This document shows, one piece after another, positions 36,301 through 45,294 of a DNA stretch of 64,000 bases. Origin of the DNA: Branchiostoma floridae. Taxonomy: Eukaryota > Chordata > Leptocardii > Amphioxiformes > Branchiostomatidae. The stretch spans positions 5,609,686 to 5,673,685 of the forward strand of contig NC_049993.1 of the NCBI RefSeq assembly GCF_000003815.2, given 5' to 3'. A program made the translations under genes and the position numbers. Numbering within the stretch: the first letter of the stretch is position 1; each line of letters starts with the position of its first letter. The notes beneath the pieces are model-generated. The model made no database searches. It was not told the DNA's origin and saw nothing but the letters and a program-made list of their open reading frames with translations.

Positions 36301-39300
36301 ACACCATTCCCGTATTGTGATTTTGAGAGGAGAAAATGGGATTCCTTATGTTGCATCTTGTCAATAGAACTTTAGACGCTATCAACTAATTGATTTGGAA
36401 ACAGTAGTCGTTTATTTATCTTGTGGCAACATCACATTGCTGGGATTCCAACAGTCAATTATACCATGTATGTTTCCTTTCCAGAATGGAGATAGTGCCT
36501 ACCAGACTAGATGGTGTAAAACTCAACATTCCCAAGGACCCATCAGCGTTCCTCCAGCAGATTCCGCATGCCAGGTTCCTGGAGTGTAACTACGCGCAGG
36601 CCAGGAAATTCCACACAGCGTACGGGTCGGACCAGACTGCAGAGGGTGTTGAGTTTGTGGGGAAGGCCAAGTCTCTGCTGTCTCAGGGCAGGGCTGTGCT
36701 GGACAGGATAGGGGTGCGCTTCTGGATGAGCAGTGGGACATGTTTAGGTGGGTACTGGGACAGTGGGACATGTTTAGGTGGGTACTGGGACAGTGGGACA
36801 TGTTTAGGTGGGTACTGGGACAGTGGGACATGTTTAGGTGGGTACTGGGACAGTGGGACATGTTTAGGTGGGTACTGGGACAGTGGGACATGTTTAGGTG
36901 GGTACTGGGACAGTGGGACATGTTTAGGTGGGTACTGGGACAGTGGGACATGTTTAGGTGGGTACTGGGACAGTGGGACATGTTTAGGTGGGTACTGGGA
37001 CAGTGGGACATGTCTATTGGGTACTGGACAGTGGGACATGTTTAGGTGGGTACTGGACAGTGGGACATGTTTAGGTGGGTACTGGGACAGTGGGACATGT
37101 TTAGGTAGGTACTGGGACAGTGGGACATATTTAGGTGGGTACTGGGACAGTGGGACATGTTTAGGTGAGTACTGGGACAGTGGGACATGTTTAGGTGGGT
37201 GCTGTGACAGTGGGACATGTTTAGGTGGGTACTGGGACAGTGGGACATGTTTAGGTGGGTACTGGGACAGGATAGGGGTGCGCTTCTGGATGAGCAGTGG
37301 GACATGTTTAGGTGGGTATGATGATGATGATTGTTTTATCAGAAATGAAGATACCTGGCTACTTCACCGCAAACTTAAAACCACAGCAAACATTTTTCCA
37401 TGGCAGTAAGAGACTACAGTGCATGGTGCTACCGCGAACTTAAAACCACCGCGAACAGTCCTTTTTCCCCGCGAACTTAAATGCATTTACAGTACTAGGA
37501 TAGAGGGGTATAACATGTATGCTGTAAAATGGTTCTAACAATTCCAATACTTCATTACCAATAGTCAAATTTCTTCCTTAAACAATAATGACTGAAATGT
37601 ACTTGTAGTGTACCTTCACAATCGACTTGCACAATATGATAATGTAGCAATTTCCAATCTACTTTTATCATATTGATATTAGGCACATTTATACATAAAA
37701 ATATGAAGCTTCCTGAACCTCTCCTCTTCATCTTTATTGTCATGCATACTTTTACTTATTTCTTCAGTTTTTTTTATTATGTTTCTTCTATTACTCCTTC
37801 TCTTTCTCCACCCCCCTCCTATCCTTCTCACTAGCACTCACTATCTGGTTTATTAGATGTTGATGCTAGATGGCAGCTCACCAGCAGTCTCTGTGTTTAG
37901 GGCTAGCACTGTGTAGTTGAAGATATGAAGATCCTCCTTATCCTTCTCCTTATATCAACAGCCATTATAACCTACCTGTCCTGTATGTCTTCCCCTAGGT
38001 TGGTTCCGACAGTGTGGGATCATCCCCCACAGTAAAGACGTGGATTTTGGGATCTGGATCAAGGATTACAAGGACACACTGATCCCAGCTTTCCAGGCAG
38101 CCGGGCTGCCACTCAAACACAGGTTTGGAAAGGTGGGCAGATATTGTCAATATGTGTGAGGGCTAGGAAGATGTGTGTTACTTTGCAGTCTTTACTGTAA
38201 CTTGTAGGGAAGGGTTCAAGCTAGAAACACAGTTATTGCCAATTGCCAATATGACTTTGTTTTTCTCTGGATTTCTGTCCAGATTCCTGTCCAGGTTTCT
38301 GTCCGTTTTTCCGTCCGGACTGAACTTTTGGCAGTGGGCATCCTAGCGAAACAACCCACCCACCCCTTTTATTAAAAAAAGGAAAAATACTCTAGGTGCC
38401 TTTACCTGCTTTTTGTGGCACATAGCATGAAATTTTTCATTGATTATATCAACCATTCAATTAAATCAAATTATGCTATACAATTCCTTTCTTACTTTCA
38501 AACAAATTAAATTTCAACAAAATTCTTCAGTTCTTTTAATTAAAGGCCTTTGATGAAGCAATCTCACATAAATTATGTTAATCCTTGCAGGAAACTACAC
38601 AACAATGCAATGGCTGCAATTTACCTTGCAAAGCAAAAGTGGGTCCATGATACAATTGGATCAAATTATGCCATACAATTTTTTTTGTATGATTTTCCAT
38701 GCAGGTTGAGGACAGTTTTGAGCTGTCCTTTCAGTCAGGAGACGTCAAACTGGACATTTTCTTCTTCTATGAGGATGATGACATCATGTGGAACGGTGGG
38801 ACACAGGCGCGCACAGGCAAGAAGTTCAAGTAAGCCTTCATTCACTTTGAAAAAAAAGGAGAGTTATGTAGAAGCCTTTTTTACCTTTGCTTGCAAGAGG
38901 AGTGGATGTACAAGTAATGAGAGGTCAGCATTTTGTTGGGTTTATAGATTAAAAAATTTGCATAGCAGTTGTAGTGACTTTTTTGCTACATAACAATAAT
39001 TCTAATCTACCTTACAAAGGTAGATTACTACATCACTAGAACATGCATACTGGTATACATGTATCTAGTGGTTTTGGTTGTTAAATGTAGGGTAACAGTT
39101 CTTGGAAGGGGGCTCACATACATTTAAATTAGACAGACTAGGGATACCATAGAATAAAAAGCCTTTGTGTTATACCACATCCTTGTTATTCACCAATTAC
39201 ACCATACAGATCCTGCTTATTTTGTTTGTCATTGATGTATATTATCTTAATCACTACTACAACTACAAAATGTCAATTATTTGCTGAATTATAAATCCGC

Positions 39301-39546
39301 CTTTTCCTTTACTGATTTCACAGGTACATATTCCCCAGGTTCAGCCTGTGTTGGACAGAGTTTCTGGACATGAAGGTTCGGGTGCCGTGTGAGACTCTCG
39401 CGTATGTCCAGGCCAACTATGGTGCCAACTGGTACGAACCGGTCAAGCAATGGGACTGGAAAAACAGTCCGCCGAACGTCCAGCCAAATGGCCAGTGGCC
39501 AGAAGAGCAGTGGTCAGAAGTTATACAGTTGTATGATGTGAGATGA
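33270..39546 (+). CDS. FKTN: fukutin (ribitol-5-phosphate transferase of alpha-dystroglycan), nine exons
   Basis: A complete fukutin gene. Fukutin is a Golgi type II membrane protein that adds ribitol-phosphate to the O-mannose glycan of alpha-dystroglycan together with FKRP. The exon model is 33270-33380, 33794-33853, 34121-34324, 34728-34829, 35758-35936, 36485-36747, 37999-38132, 38705-38829 and 39324-39546, giving 466 residues against 461 in human. All junctions are GT-AG and all phases agree. In order: a short cytoplasmic start, a signal-anchor helix (about residues 11-30), a stem and N-terminal domain, then the LicD/nucleotidyltransferase fold with SGTCLG (302-307) and the DVD acidic motif (320-322), followed by the conserved stretches [46 protein letters not shown] and a terminal EVIQLYD. 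The three minisatellites at boundaries are described separately. Confidence 0.93.
33794..33853 (+). CDS. FKTN: fukutin exon 2 (stem)
   Basis: A 20-codon phase 0-0 exon between a TATCAG acceptor and a CAA|GTGAGT donor, encoding [20 protein letters not shown]. It links the membrane anchor to the globular part. Confidence 0.75.
34121..34324 (+). CDS. FKTN: fukutin exon 3
   Basis: A 68-codon phase 0-0 exon (TTCCTACAG acceptor, AAG|GTAGGT donor). It encodes the N-terminal domain core [17 protein letters not shown], equivalent to the NVPVFLIDPLIL segment of human fukutin. A perfect 36-base palindrome starts 12 bases after its donor. Confidence 0.85.
34336..34371. repeat. perfect 36-bp palindrome in fukutin intron 3
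   Basis: An uninterrupted perfect palindrome centred on AGATCT, with outer ends CAAGGAGC and GCTCCTTG. A direct copy of AAGCTCCTTG follows at about 34377-34386. There is no loop, so it would extrude as a cruciform or fold as a hairpin in the pre-mRNA just inside the intron. Confidence 0.9.
34728..34829 (+). CDS. FKTN: fukutin exon 4
   Basis: A 34-codon phase 0-0 exon from a CTTCCAG acceptor to an AAG|GTCAGG donor, encoding [12 protein letters not shown] through MAAGK. The donor hexamer and flanking bases form the first unit of the minisatellite that follows. Confidence 0.8.
34827..35262. repeat. G-rich 31-bp minisatellite that starts on the exon-4 donor
   Basis: About 14 tandem units of 30-31 bases with core AGGTCAGGTGGGGAGGGG and spacer CATAGTGTAC. 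Units 1-9 retain AAG|GTCAGG, the same sequence as the authentic exon-4 splice donor at 34829/34830. Units 10-13 have ACGGTCAGG and the last full unit has ACAGTCAGG. The runs of G make it a candidate for G-quadruplex formation on the + strand. Confidence 0.9.
35758..35936 (+). CDS. FKTN: fukutin exon 5
   Basis: A 179-base exon, phase 0 in and phase 2 out (CCCTGCAG acceptor, AA|GTAAGT donor). It encodes [20 protein letters not shown] and [11 protein letters not shown], matching IHLVVFHERSGNYLWHG and QFGRYPGAFD of human fukutin. Confidence 0.9.
36485..36747 (+). CDS. FKTN: fukutin exon 6 (nucleotidyltransferase entry motif)
   Basis: Starts phase 2 after TTTCCAG and reads [34 protein letters not shown] and [15 protein letters not shown]. 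The proximal donor TTTAG|GTGGGT at 36748 joins in phase 1 to GTTGGTTCCGACAG of exon 7, restoring the family-typical SSGTCLGWFRQC. The end of this exon and its donor are the seed of a large in-frame minisatellite that continues to 37311, so the exon could in principle end at any of about 18 donors. Confidence 0.9.
36731..37316. repeat. 30-bp in-frame minisatellite copying exon-6 end and donor
   Basis: About 19 units of CAGTGGGACATGTTTAGGTG plus GGTACTGGGA. Each unit translates as a version of [10 protein letters not shown] and contains TTTAG|GTGGGT, the exon-6 donor. Units of 28 and 29 bases near 37011-37067 shift the frame and restore it. A unit near 37158 has the stronger donor GTGAGT, and one near 37098 has GTAGGT. 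The array is flanked by two identical copies of about 50 bases of the exon end (36702-36754 and 37266-37318), both encoding [15 protein letters not shown]. The distal end is 564 bases, exactly 188 codons, beyond the proximal donor. Confidence 0.95.
37362..37493 (-). mobile_element. truncated copy of the ACTGTAAATG-ended MITE
   Basis: Ends in GCATTTACAGT and contains the CCGCGAACTTAAAACCACC blocks seen in the complete copies at 41551-41760 and 49262-49469, but in reverse orientation and lacking the other terminus. It lies in fukutin intron 6, directly after the exon-6 minisatellite. Confidence 0.65.
37999..38132 (+). CDS. FKTN: fukutin exon 7 (DVD motif)
   Basis: Phase 1 in, phase 0 out (TCCCCTAG acceptor, AAG|GTGGGC donor). 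It encodes [20 protein letters not shown], including the catalytic-type DxD of the LicD/nucleotidyltransferase fold, and ends [10 protein letters not shown]. It is very close to [20 protein letters not shown] of human fukutin. Confidence 0.93.
38705..38829 (+). CDS. FKTN: fukutin exon 8
   Basis: Phase 0 in, phase 2 out (CATGCAG acceptor, AA|GTAAGC donor). It encodes [20 protein letters not shown] and [15 protein letters not shown]. Nearly identical to the vertebrate exon, so this is the most conserved part of the gene in the window. Confidence 0.93.
39324..39546 (+). CDS. FKTN: fukutin exon 9 (terminal)
   Basis: Starts after TTTCACAG in phase 2 and ends with TGA. It encodes [33 protein letters not shown], a Trp-rich [14 protein letters not shown] motif and a final EVIQLYDVR, three residues longer than the human end. 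Confidence 0.93.
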
Positions 39547-41017
39547 TGGTGAAGAAATTTCAGCCAGAATTTGCCTAAAGATGTCTTCCAATGCCAGATA
39601 ACTGTATATTATGTATATGGATGTACACAGTCATATATTAATTTAGCACATTAATATTGAAATTACTTCTATTGGCTACTATTTATAGTGTGTTATTTAA
39701 TAGTACTCTATGTTGATAAAGCCACAAGGAGTACAGGCATGCCTAATACTAATACTGTAAATATTTTAGCTTCATGTTCAGAACAATCAGATTGTATAGT
39801 TTTATATTAACATGAACTAGAATGCAGTATGTATGATAGAATACTAGAGATTCTTGTGCATGACCAAGCCCTTCGTACCTGACCAAGTTATGGTAGTCCT
39901 CATGACTATGAATGATGAACTACAGGTGTAAGGAGAGGGGTAGAGAGTAAGCCTTGTTTGAGAATACATTTTCTCTGCAGAGCCACCTAGCGGTGAAAAG
40001 TGGTCTTACAGCCTGATTGAAGCAGACAGTAACACGTGCAGGTAAAAACTTGGTTGTGTAAAAGAAAACTGTTAGATCCTATGGTCTACCAAGGTGTTGA
40101 AACCATTCATGGGTTGTGTTGTGTGATAATTTATTTTTGATACTTATTAAGCAAATGACAGTATCATAATTTTGTGTGAGCTAGTATGGTCCTGGAGACA
40201 ACTCTCCATCTTCTTGTCTAGCTTGTCCCCCCAATGACCAGGAGGTCAAGGGACTAGGAAGGTTAGTGGTCGTAGTAGGTAGTATGATAAGGGCATAAAA
40301 GTCTCATGGTAAAAGTTGTGAGTTTGGCAGTAACGAAAGATAGTGCAATAGTGTCAAGACAAAGTAAGAAAAAGAAAAACGATGGACATGCAGATAAGGG
40401 AGTGTCTCACTGTTGCAGACATGTAGCAAGGCAGTAAGTGTTGGGAATAAAGATATGTATTGGTGGAAATTACTGCCTTTCTGAGTGTTGTTCTTCATGC
40501 ATTGACTCAGTATTCTATTTTGTATCTTTAGAAAAAGACAAAAGTACATGATGCAGCCAGGAAACTCTTTACCTTTTAGATACTGAGTGAGTGCAAAAAT
40601 GAATATGTTTGTCATTGAATGATTAAGAAAATGAATGAATGAGTCAGTGAAACTATCATGTTAGAAAACTTCAGGTGTATTTCATCCTGTTGCATGATAT
40701 TTTCTACTATGTATACAATCAATCTATCATCACACTTTACCTGTAATTATTATAACATCTGTTTGCTTGTTGGACATCCTATTCTGTAGCTTCTGCTTTT
40801 GTGTTTTTACTTGTTGTTATGATTTAAGATCCCCGCAGGCAAATCAACAGCACCTATCTAAGTGGTAGGACGACTGTGTTCCCTGGCACAGAAGCCTCAG
40901 GCCACACAGGAACAATGGTGTTTGTGACCCTGATGACGTGCATGTGACATTACAGCATATGACCTGAACTGAGGTTCGTTTCCTCCTGCGTCCTTACTTG
41001 CCCGAGCCACAGTCGTT
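39547..41017 (+). other. fukutin 3' flank and duplicated 5' flank of receptor A
   Basis: No gene. From about 39.9 kb the sequence shares blocks (for example ACTTGGTTGTGT, TGCAATAGTGT and the 40826-41017 leader) with the regions before receptors B (45.8-47.6 kb) and C (51.4-52.7 kb). The tandem duplication unit therefore includes roughly 1 kb or more of upstream DNA. Confidence 0.55.
40826..41017 (+). promoter_or_regulatory. shared 5' leader/promoter block of receptor A
   Basis: AAGATCCCCGCAGGCAAATC here corresponds to AGGATCCCCCCAGGCAAAC before receptors B (from 47361) and C (from 52443). All three blocks then share a GTTGCAGGACGACT-like segment, an ACAATGGTGT segment and a CCGA..CCACAG segment next to the start codon. 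Copy A is the most diverged. It is presumably promoter plus 5' UTR. Confidence 0.5.
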
Positions 41018-44000
41018 ATGGGAGGACCAAGCTTCTGCTGTGTTGTCTTGGTGGTAATGATGATTGTGCAGCTTGACTGTGTTATAGGGAATGTACAAGG
41101 TTAGTCTAATGCCATGGTGTGTTTGGCTGGCTGCCATTTGTCCTTAATATTTATCAGAAAGACTGCTGACTAATTTTTTAAAACTTCACTTCCTGATGGC
41201 TTAGGGTAACATAGAGGAACAACCCATATGAGATTCAGAGATTTGTTTTGCTGTTCTGAACAATCTGTGATGTTAATAGTCTCCGTTTTATAAGGTTCAT
41301 TATGACCACCTGTCTACAATTCTACATTAAAAACGTTATCCAACTAAATTTTTAAAACTTCACTTCCTGATGGCAAAGAGGAACAGCCCATATATACATT
41401 CAGACATTTCTGTTCAGAACAACCTGTGTTTTAATTGTTTCTGCTGCTATTACACTAAGTCTTTCTGTTTTATTAGGTTCATTATGGCCACCTGTCTACC
41501 ATTTTACATTGAGAACTTTATCTAAAACTTACTCTTATTTTTAGTTGTATACTGTAAATGTATTTAAGTTCGCGGGGATTTAATTTCGCGGTAGCGGGAA
41601 AAAGGACCTTTCGCGGTGGTTTTAAGTTCGCGGTACCACTCTTAGTAGTCTCTTACTGCCATGGAAAAAAAATTTTCGCGGTGGCTTCAAGTTCGCGGTG
41701 AAGCGGCCACCGCGAAAACCGCGAACATTAAACCACCGCGAAAGTTTCTGCATTTACAGTTTCAGCTGTTTTACACATGAAATAGTACAATACATTTCAT
41801 AATTCAAGTGACCAAAAGGGAGATTGTGTCAGTGTTCAGTTTGTGTGAGCCATTAATTTATTTATTTTTAAACAGATCTTCGGTTAATAGGGGGTCAGAC
41901 ACCAAATGAAGGACGAGTTGAGGTACAATGGCGCAACAAACGTCGCATACGCTGGTTTGTAGTCTGTGAGAAGGGATGGAACAATGATGACTCCAGTGCA
42001 GCTTGCCGTCAACTAGGATATCCTGAAGGTGGTGAGGCCACGGACAAAAATATGGAACGGGGAAGTCTACCTTTTCTCCGGAAAAAATTTGAATGCAAGA
42101 GAGGTAAACTCTAGGGATTTTAATGATTCTTAACAATGATAATAACATAAATACCAACTCCAGTAATAACAGACAATGAATCATTTTATTGACTTGGTTA
42201 CAAAGCATTTCTTTGACATAGCTGCCACCATCTCTGTACAATGAAAACTGATTGATTGAATCATGGAAAAAAAATCACAATTTTTACATGTACTTTAATA
42301 ACTTTTTGCAATTTCAGGAGATTCTGTTTTGAGTGTCTGTAAAACTAGAAGGTTTAAAGAAAAATGTGAACCAGAGCATGAGCCTGCGAAATTCATCTGC
42401 AATGGTGAGATAATTTGATGTTAAGTTATTATACATTGCCTAAGGCAAGTGGGGAATTATTGGGTAATACATGTGTCAAGGTTGATTACTTCAAGTCAGG
42501 AAGTTTTGTCTCCCAGAGCTTTAAGGGTATAACAGTTGAATGGGAATAAGTTTGATGAAAGGTCTGCCATATGTAAGTTAAGAATTAGTGCACACCCATT
42601 ACAGATTGAAAGAGGCCGCTATATAAAGCTACCTGTCCACGAGAGATTTTGTAAATATTGCTCAATGAATGCGGTGGAAAATGAAATACATTTTATTAGT
42701 CAGTGTCCTCATTATGAGGTTGAAAGAAACCGATTATTCCAAACAATCGCTACAATTTCACCCAGTTTTTGCAACCTAGGACATCGCCAAAAGACTACAT
42801 TTTTACTGAAGTCACAAAACCCACTTATTTTGCAGGGTGTGGGACAGTTCATTAACCACTGCCTTCTAAGAAGAAGTCAAATCCAATAATAAGATGCAAC
42901 TTCAGCTGAATAGACATTAGTGCTATGTACTACATTGTATTTTGTTTTCCTCGAGAATGTTCCTGCAATTAGCCTTCGGGCATGACTTTGCAAATAAACT
43001 TGTTGAAATTGATGTGGGATACATTCTGACATTCGATAATACCAGTACATAAAAGTCCATTTGCAAGTTGGTCTGATTATATTAATTATGTAACATAGTA
43101 ACAGGTAACAGGTCACCTACTAACTTCTACTACTACATTGTCACCTGGACCTGGATATATCCCCACAGTGATGCTCAACACCACAGACACCACAGCTGAG
43201 CTGAGCCTAGCAGACAGCACTATATTGTGGCCAGCTACCACAATAGGGACTACAATTGAAACAACTTTGTTCGAAGATTTAATGACCAATGATGCAACAC
43301 AAGGTACAGAGTCTATCCTATAATTTTGTTACTGTTGCCTAGATGAAATTAGCCTGATTGGTTGGTGAGTTGAGAGTATGGGAGTCCCAGTAAATTAACT
43401 AACTTAAAGATGACAATCAGGCTAGATGAAATATGAGATTTCTGAAAAATTAACTGATACATTGAAGAACTTATGCCAAATCACTACTTATTACCCAGCT
43501 GTTAGCAATCTTGTTTGAAGAATATCATTGTTTGAGGATGCTGTTTCTTATTGTAAACTGTAGGCACTATAACTGCAGGAAGGAAGAGCCAAGCACCAAG
43601 CCCTCCTATTCAGTTACAGCAATTTCCTATTGGTGAGTAGTGCTATTCCCAACCTTATACTTTTTCTACTACATTTCATACATGTAGTTCTTAAGAGTAA
43701 TCCTCATCAAACTTAAGACAGAAGTTAACAAAGTTAACAAGAGGTCTTGGTACTGAGTTGAAAACCGAATTGAATGTAGTACATAGTTATGATATATGAT
43801 TGAAAGATAGTCTATAATGTTACATGCCAAGTGACACCGAAGACCATACACAACTAAGACTTCTAATATCAAAGTACATTAATGTGATTAAGGAAAAGTT
43901 TTATTAAGAAACAAAGTTTTGAAATTTCTCATTAATATGTGCATTTTAATCATATTCCAGCCGACTTGAAACTTTTAATCATTTTTATTACACTTAGAAA

Positions 44001-44770
44001 CTGAACTATACTCTTTTTTCTTCTTACAGTTCCAGTAGCAGCTTCCCTCGGCACTGTTCTTGGTTTGTTGTTGTTGTTGGCAGTATTACTGTTCATCTTC
44101 TGCAGAAGGAGAAGGTATGGTAAACATGATTTTAGTTCTTAAATACTAATTAACTGAGTCTTGAATTTCTCTTGACATAAAGTACAGGTATTTTCTCAAG
44201 ATGCAAATCACTAATGAATGAAGACCTTTATTGCACATTTTTGCCCCACTGGGCTAAGTACAGGTCACACGGTAAGAATCACATTATATGTAGCAATGGA
44301 AACAATCATACACATCTATATATGCAGATGTGCGTCTAATCTATTCTATGACATTCGACTTCCTAATGATGTTCATCTCTAAAACTCTTATTCTAAGTTT
44401 TAGTGATACCCTGGTACAATATATTTCCTCACCCCCAATAATGTCTTTGTATGTATCATGATTCAGGGCCAGGAGTCAAGAAGACAACATGACTGCAAAG
44501 CTGGACAAAGATACTGACCAGGTTGGTATGGGAGAATTAGGGACAGGACAACATGACGATGATGAACATAACTATCATACAATCCAGGAGCCTGCTATCA
44601 ACAGCAAGGGGCTGCCCATCATCCCAGCATCACCCAGTGAACACGATGAGAACTACAGCACCATCCCAGACCTACTGTCAGACAGGCTTGAAGAACGTGC
44701 CCCGGCCCCACCGCCGAGCCAAACGGATGAGTGTGGGACAGTGGAGAATGTTATTTATCAACCATCTTAA
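41018..44770 (+). CDS. receptor A: SRCR-domain type I membrane receptor with tyrosine tail
   Basis: An unnamed receptor. Exons: 41018-41099 (signal peptide), 41876-42103 and 42318-42404 (SRCR domain), 43169-43303 (stalk), 43564-43632 (stalk), 44030-44114 (membrane helix), 44467-44770 (tail); 329 residues. An alternative stalk acceptor at 43112 would add 19 residues that align better with receptor C (SPGPGY versus SSGPGY) but has a poor pyrimidine tract. The SRCR domain starts DLRLIGGQTPNEGRVEV, contains VVCEKGW and ACRQLGY, and has six cysteines over two exons, as in group A SRCR domains. The helix is LGTVLGLLLLLAVLLFIFC followed by RRRR. Tail tyrosines: NYHTI, NYSTI, IYQPS. All exon joins up to the helix are phase 1. 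Ligand unknown; SRCR receptors usually bind microbial or modified-self surfaces. Confidence 0.85.
41551..41760. mobile_element. 210-bp MITE with ACTGTAAATG ends
   Basis: Starts ACTGTAAATG and ends CATTTACAGT. The interior is rich in TTCGCGGT, AAGTTCGCGG and inverted CCGCGAA motifs. Related copies lie at 37362-37493 and 49262-49469. It sits in intron 1 of receptor A. Confidence 0.75.
41876..42404 (+). CDS. receptor A SRCR-domain exons
   Basis: Two exons, 41876-42103 and 42318-42404, each phase 1-1. Cysteines are in VVCEKGW, ACRQLGY, FECKRG, SVCKTRR, EKCEPEH and FICN. The split over two exons and the six cysteines fit a group A SRCR domain. They occupy the position where receptors B and C have a single C-type lectin exon. 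Confidence 0.88.
42500..42889 (+). mobile_element. fragment of a non-LTR retrotransposon (C-terminal zinc-binding region)
   Basis: A 117-codon open stretch reads KLRISAHPLQIERGRY, then RFCKYCSMNAVENEIHFISQ and CPHYEVERNRLF. The C-x2-C, then H and C spacing with E(N)EIHF(I) is typical of the region after the reverse transcriptase in LINE-like elements (CR1/L2/RTE-like copies in many invertebrates). The rest of the element is absent, so this is a 5'-truncated relic in intron 3 of receptor A. Confidence 0.7.
43169..43632 (+). CDS. receptor A stalk exons
   Basis: Exons 43169-43303 and 43564-43632, both phase 1-1, encode Thr/Ser-rich sequence (NTTDTTAEL, TTIGTTIETT) and then SQAPSPPIQLQQFPI. This resembles an O-glycosylated stalk. 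The second ends QQFPI like receptor B (QQFPI) and C (NQFPI). Confidence 0.7.
44030..44770 (+). CDS. receptor A transmembrane and cytoplasmic exons
   Basis: Exon 44030-44114 (phase 1 to 2) encodes VPVAASLGTVLGLLLLLAVL and a basic stop-transfer. Exon 44467-44770 encodes the tail with HNYHTIQEP, ENYSTIPDLL and ENVIYQPS. Compared with receptor C, the tail lacks about 80 central codons: SQTD is joined directly to ECGTVENVIYQPS, and the tyrosine of C's DEYGTV is cysteine here. Confidence 0.85.
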
Positions 44771-45294
44771 AGGGGCATTCCACTCCACACGATGGTGTTA
44801 TTTTCCGATAGATATTAAATTTAGGAAGTAATAACTGCATACTACTTCACATTATACGATAAATTACCCAGTTGCTCCACGTGCCTCAAAGGCATTCAGT
44901 CTTCTACTTAACTCCCCAAGTACCCTCTAATTGAATTAATCCTACGGCTGAATACAATGCAAAACTTTTAGGTAAAACTACAAAACTAATTTCAGGTTCG
45001 CTAAGAAATCTCGTCTTGTTCTTGTATTCTTTGCTATCTTATGAGCAATTTGCCTTCTCGGTGTGCTTAGCGTACCTCATTTATTCCGAAAATATGTACG
45101 ATAAACAAAGTGTCTATGCGCATAGGGAATGCATGGGAAGGGTCTGCATGGGTTTAGTGAGTGTCATTAGTGTTTACAAAACATACATCGCGTAATTCAT
45201 CCCAAGATGAATTTCACAAAATTCGGCTGATTGTGTATTCATTGACACATTATCAATTGGAAAACAAGACTCCCTTCTGGAGTGGAATGCCCCT
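44771..45294. mobile_element. 524-bp MITE at a TTAA site on the receptor A stop codon
   Basis: The element has 17-base terminal inverted repeats beginning AGGGGCATTCCACTCCA, flanked on both sides by TTAA (44767-44770 and 45295-45298). In receptor C the uninterrupted site reads TCTTAAGGGCACTTTCTC, and here the same GGGCACTTTCTC follows the right TTAA. The TTAA duplication is the hallmark of piggyBac-type transposition. The left TTAA contains the TAA stop codon of receptor A, so insertion preserved the stop and replaced the original 3' UTR start. Confidence 0.88.

Noticed and set aside
36523-37305. Antisense and shifted open frames with [10 protein letters not shown] or [10 protein letters not shown] repeats
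   Set aside because: They are shadow readings of the 30-bp minisatellite in other frames and have no family-like sequence outside the array.
36731-37316. CRISPR-like regular array
   Set aside because: Units are directly adjacent with no unique spacers, and the DNA is clearly eukaryotic; it is a minisatellite.
42536-42889. Extra coding exon of receptor A
   Set aside because: The sequence fits the C-terminal zinc-binding region of a non-LTR retrotransposon and has no phase-1 splice borders; it is an intronic relic.
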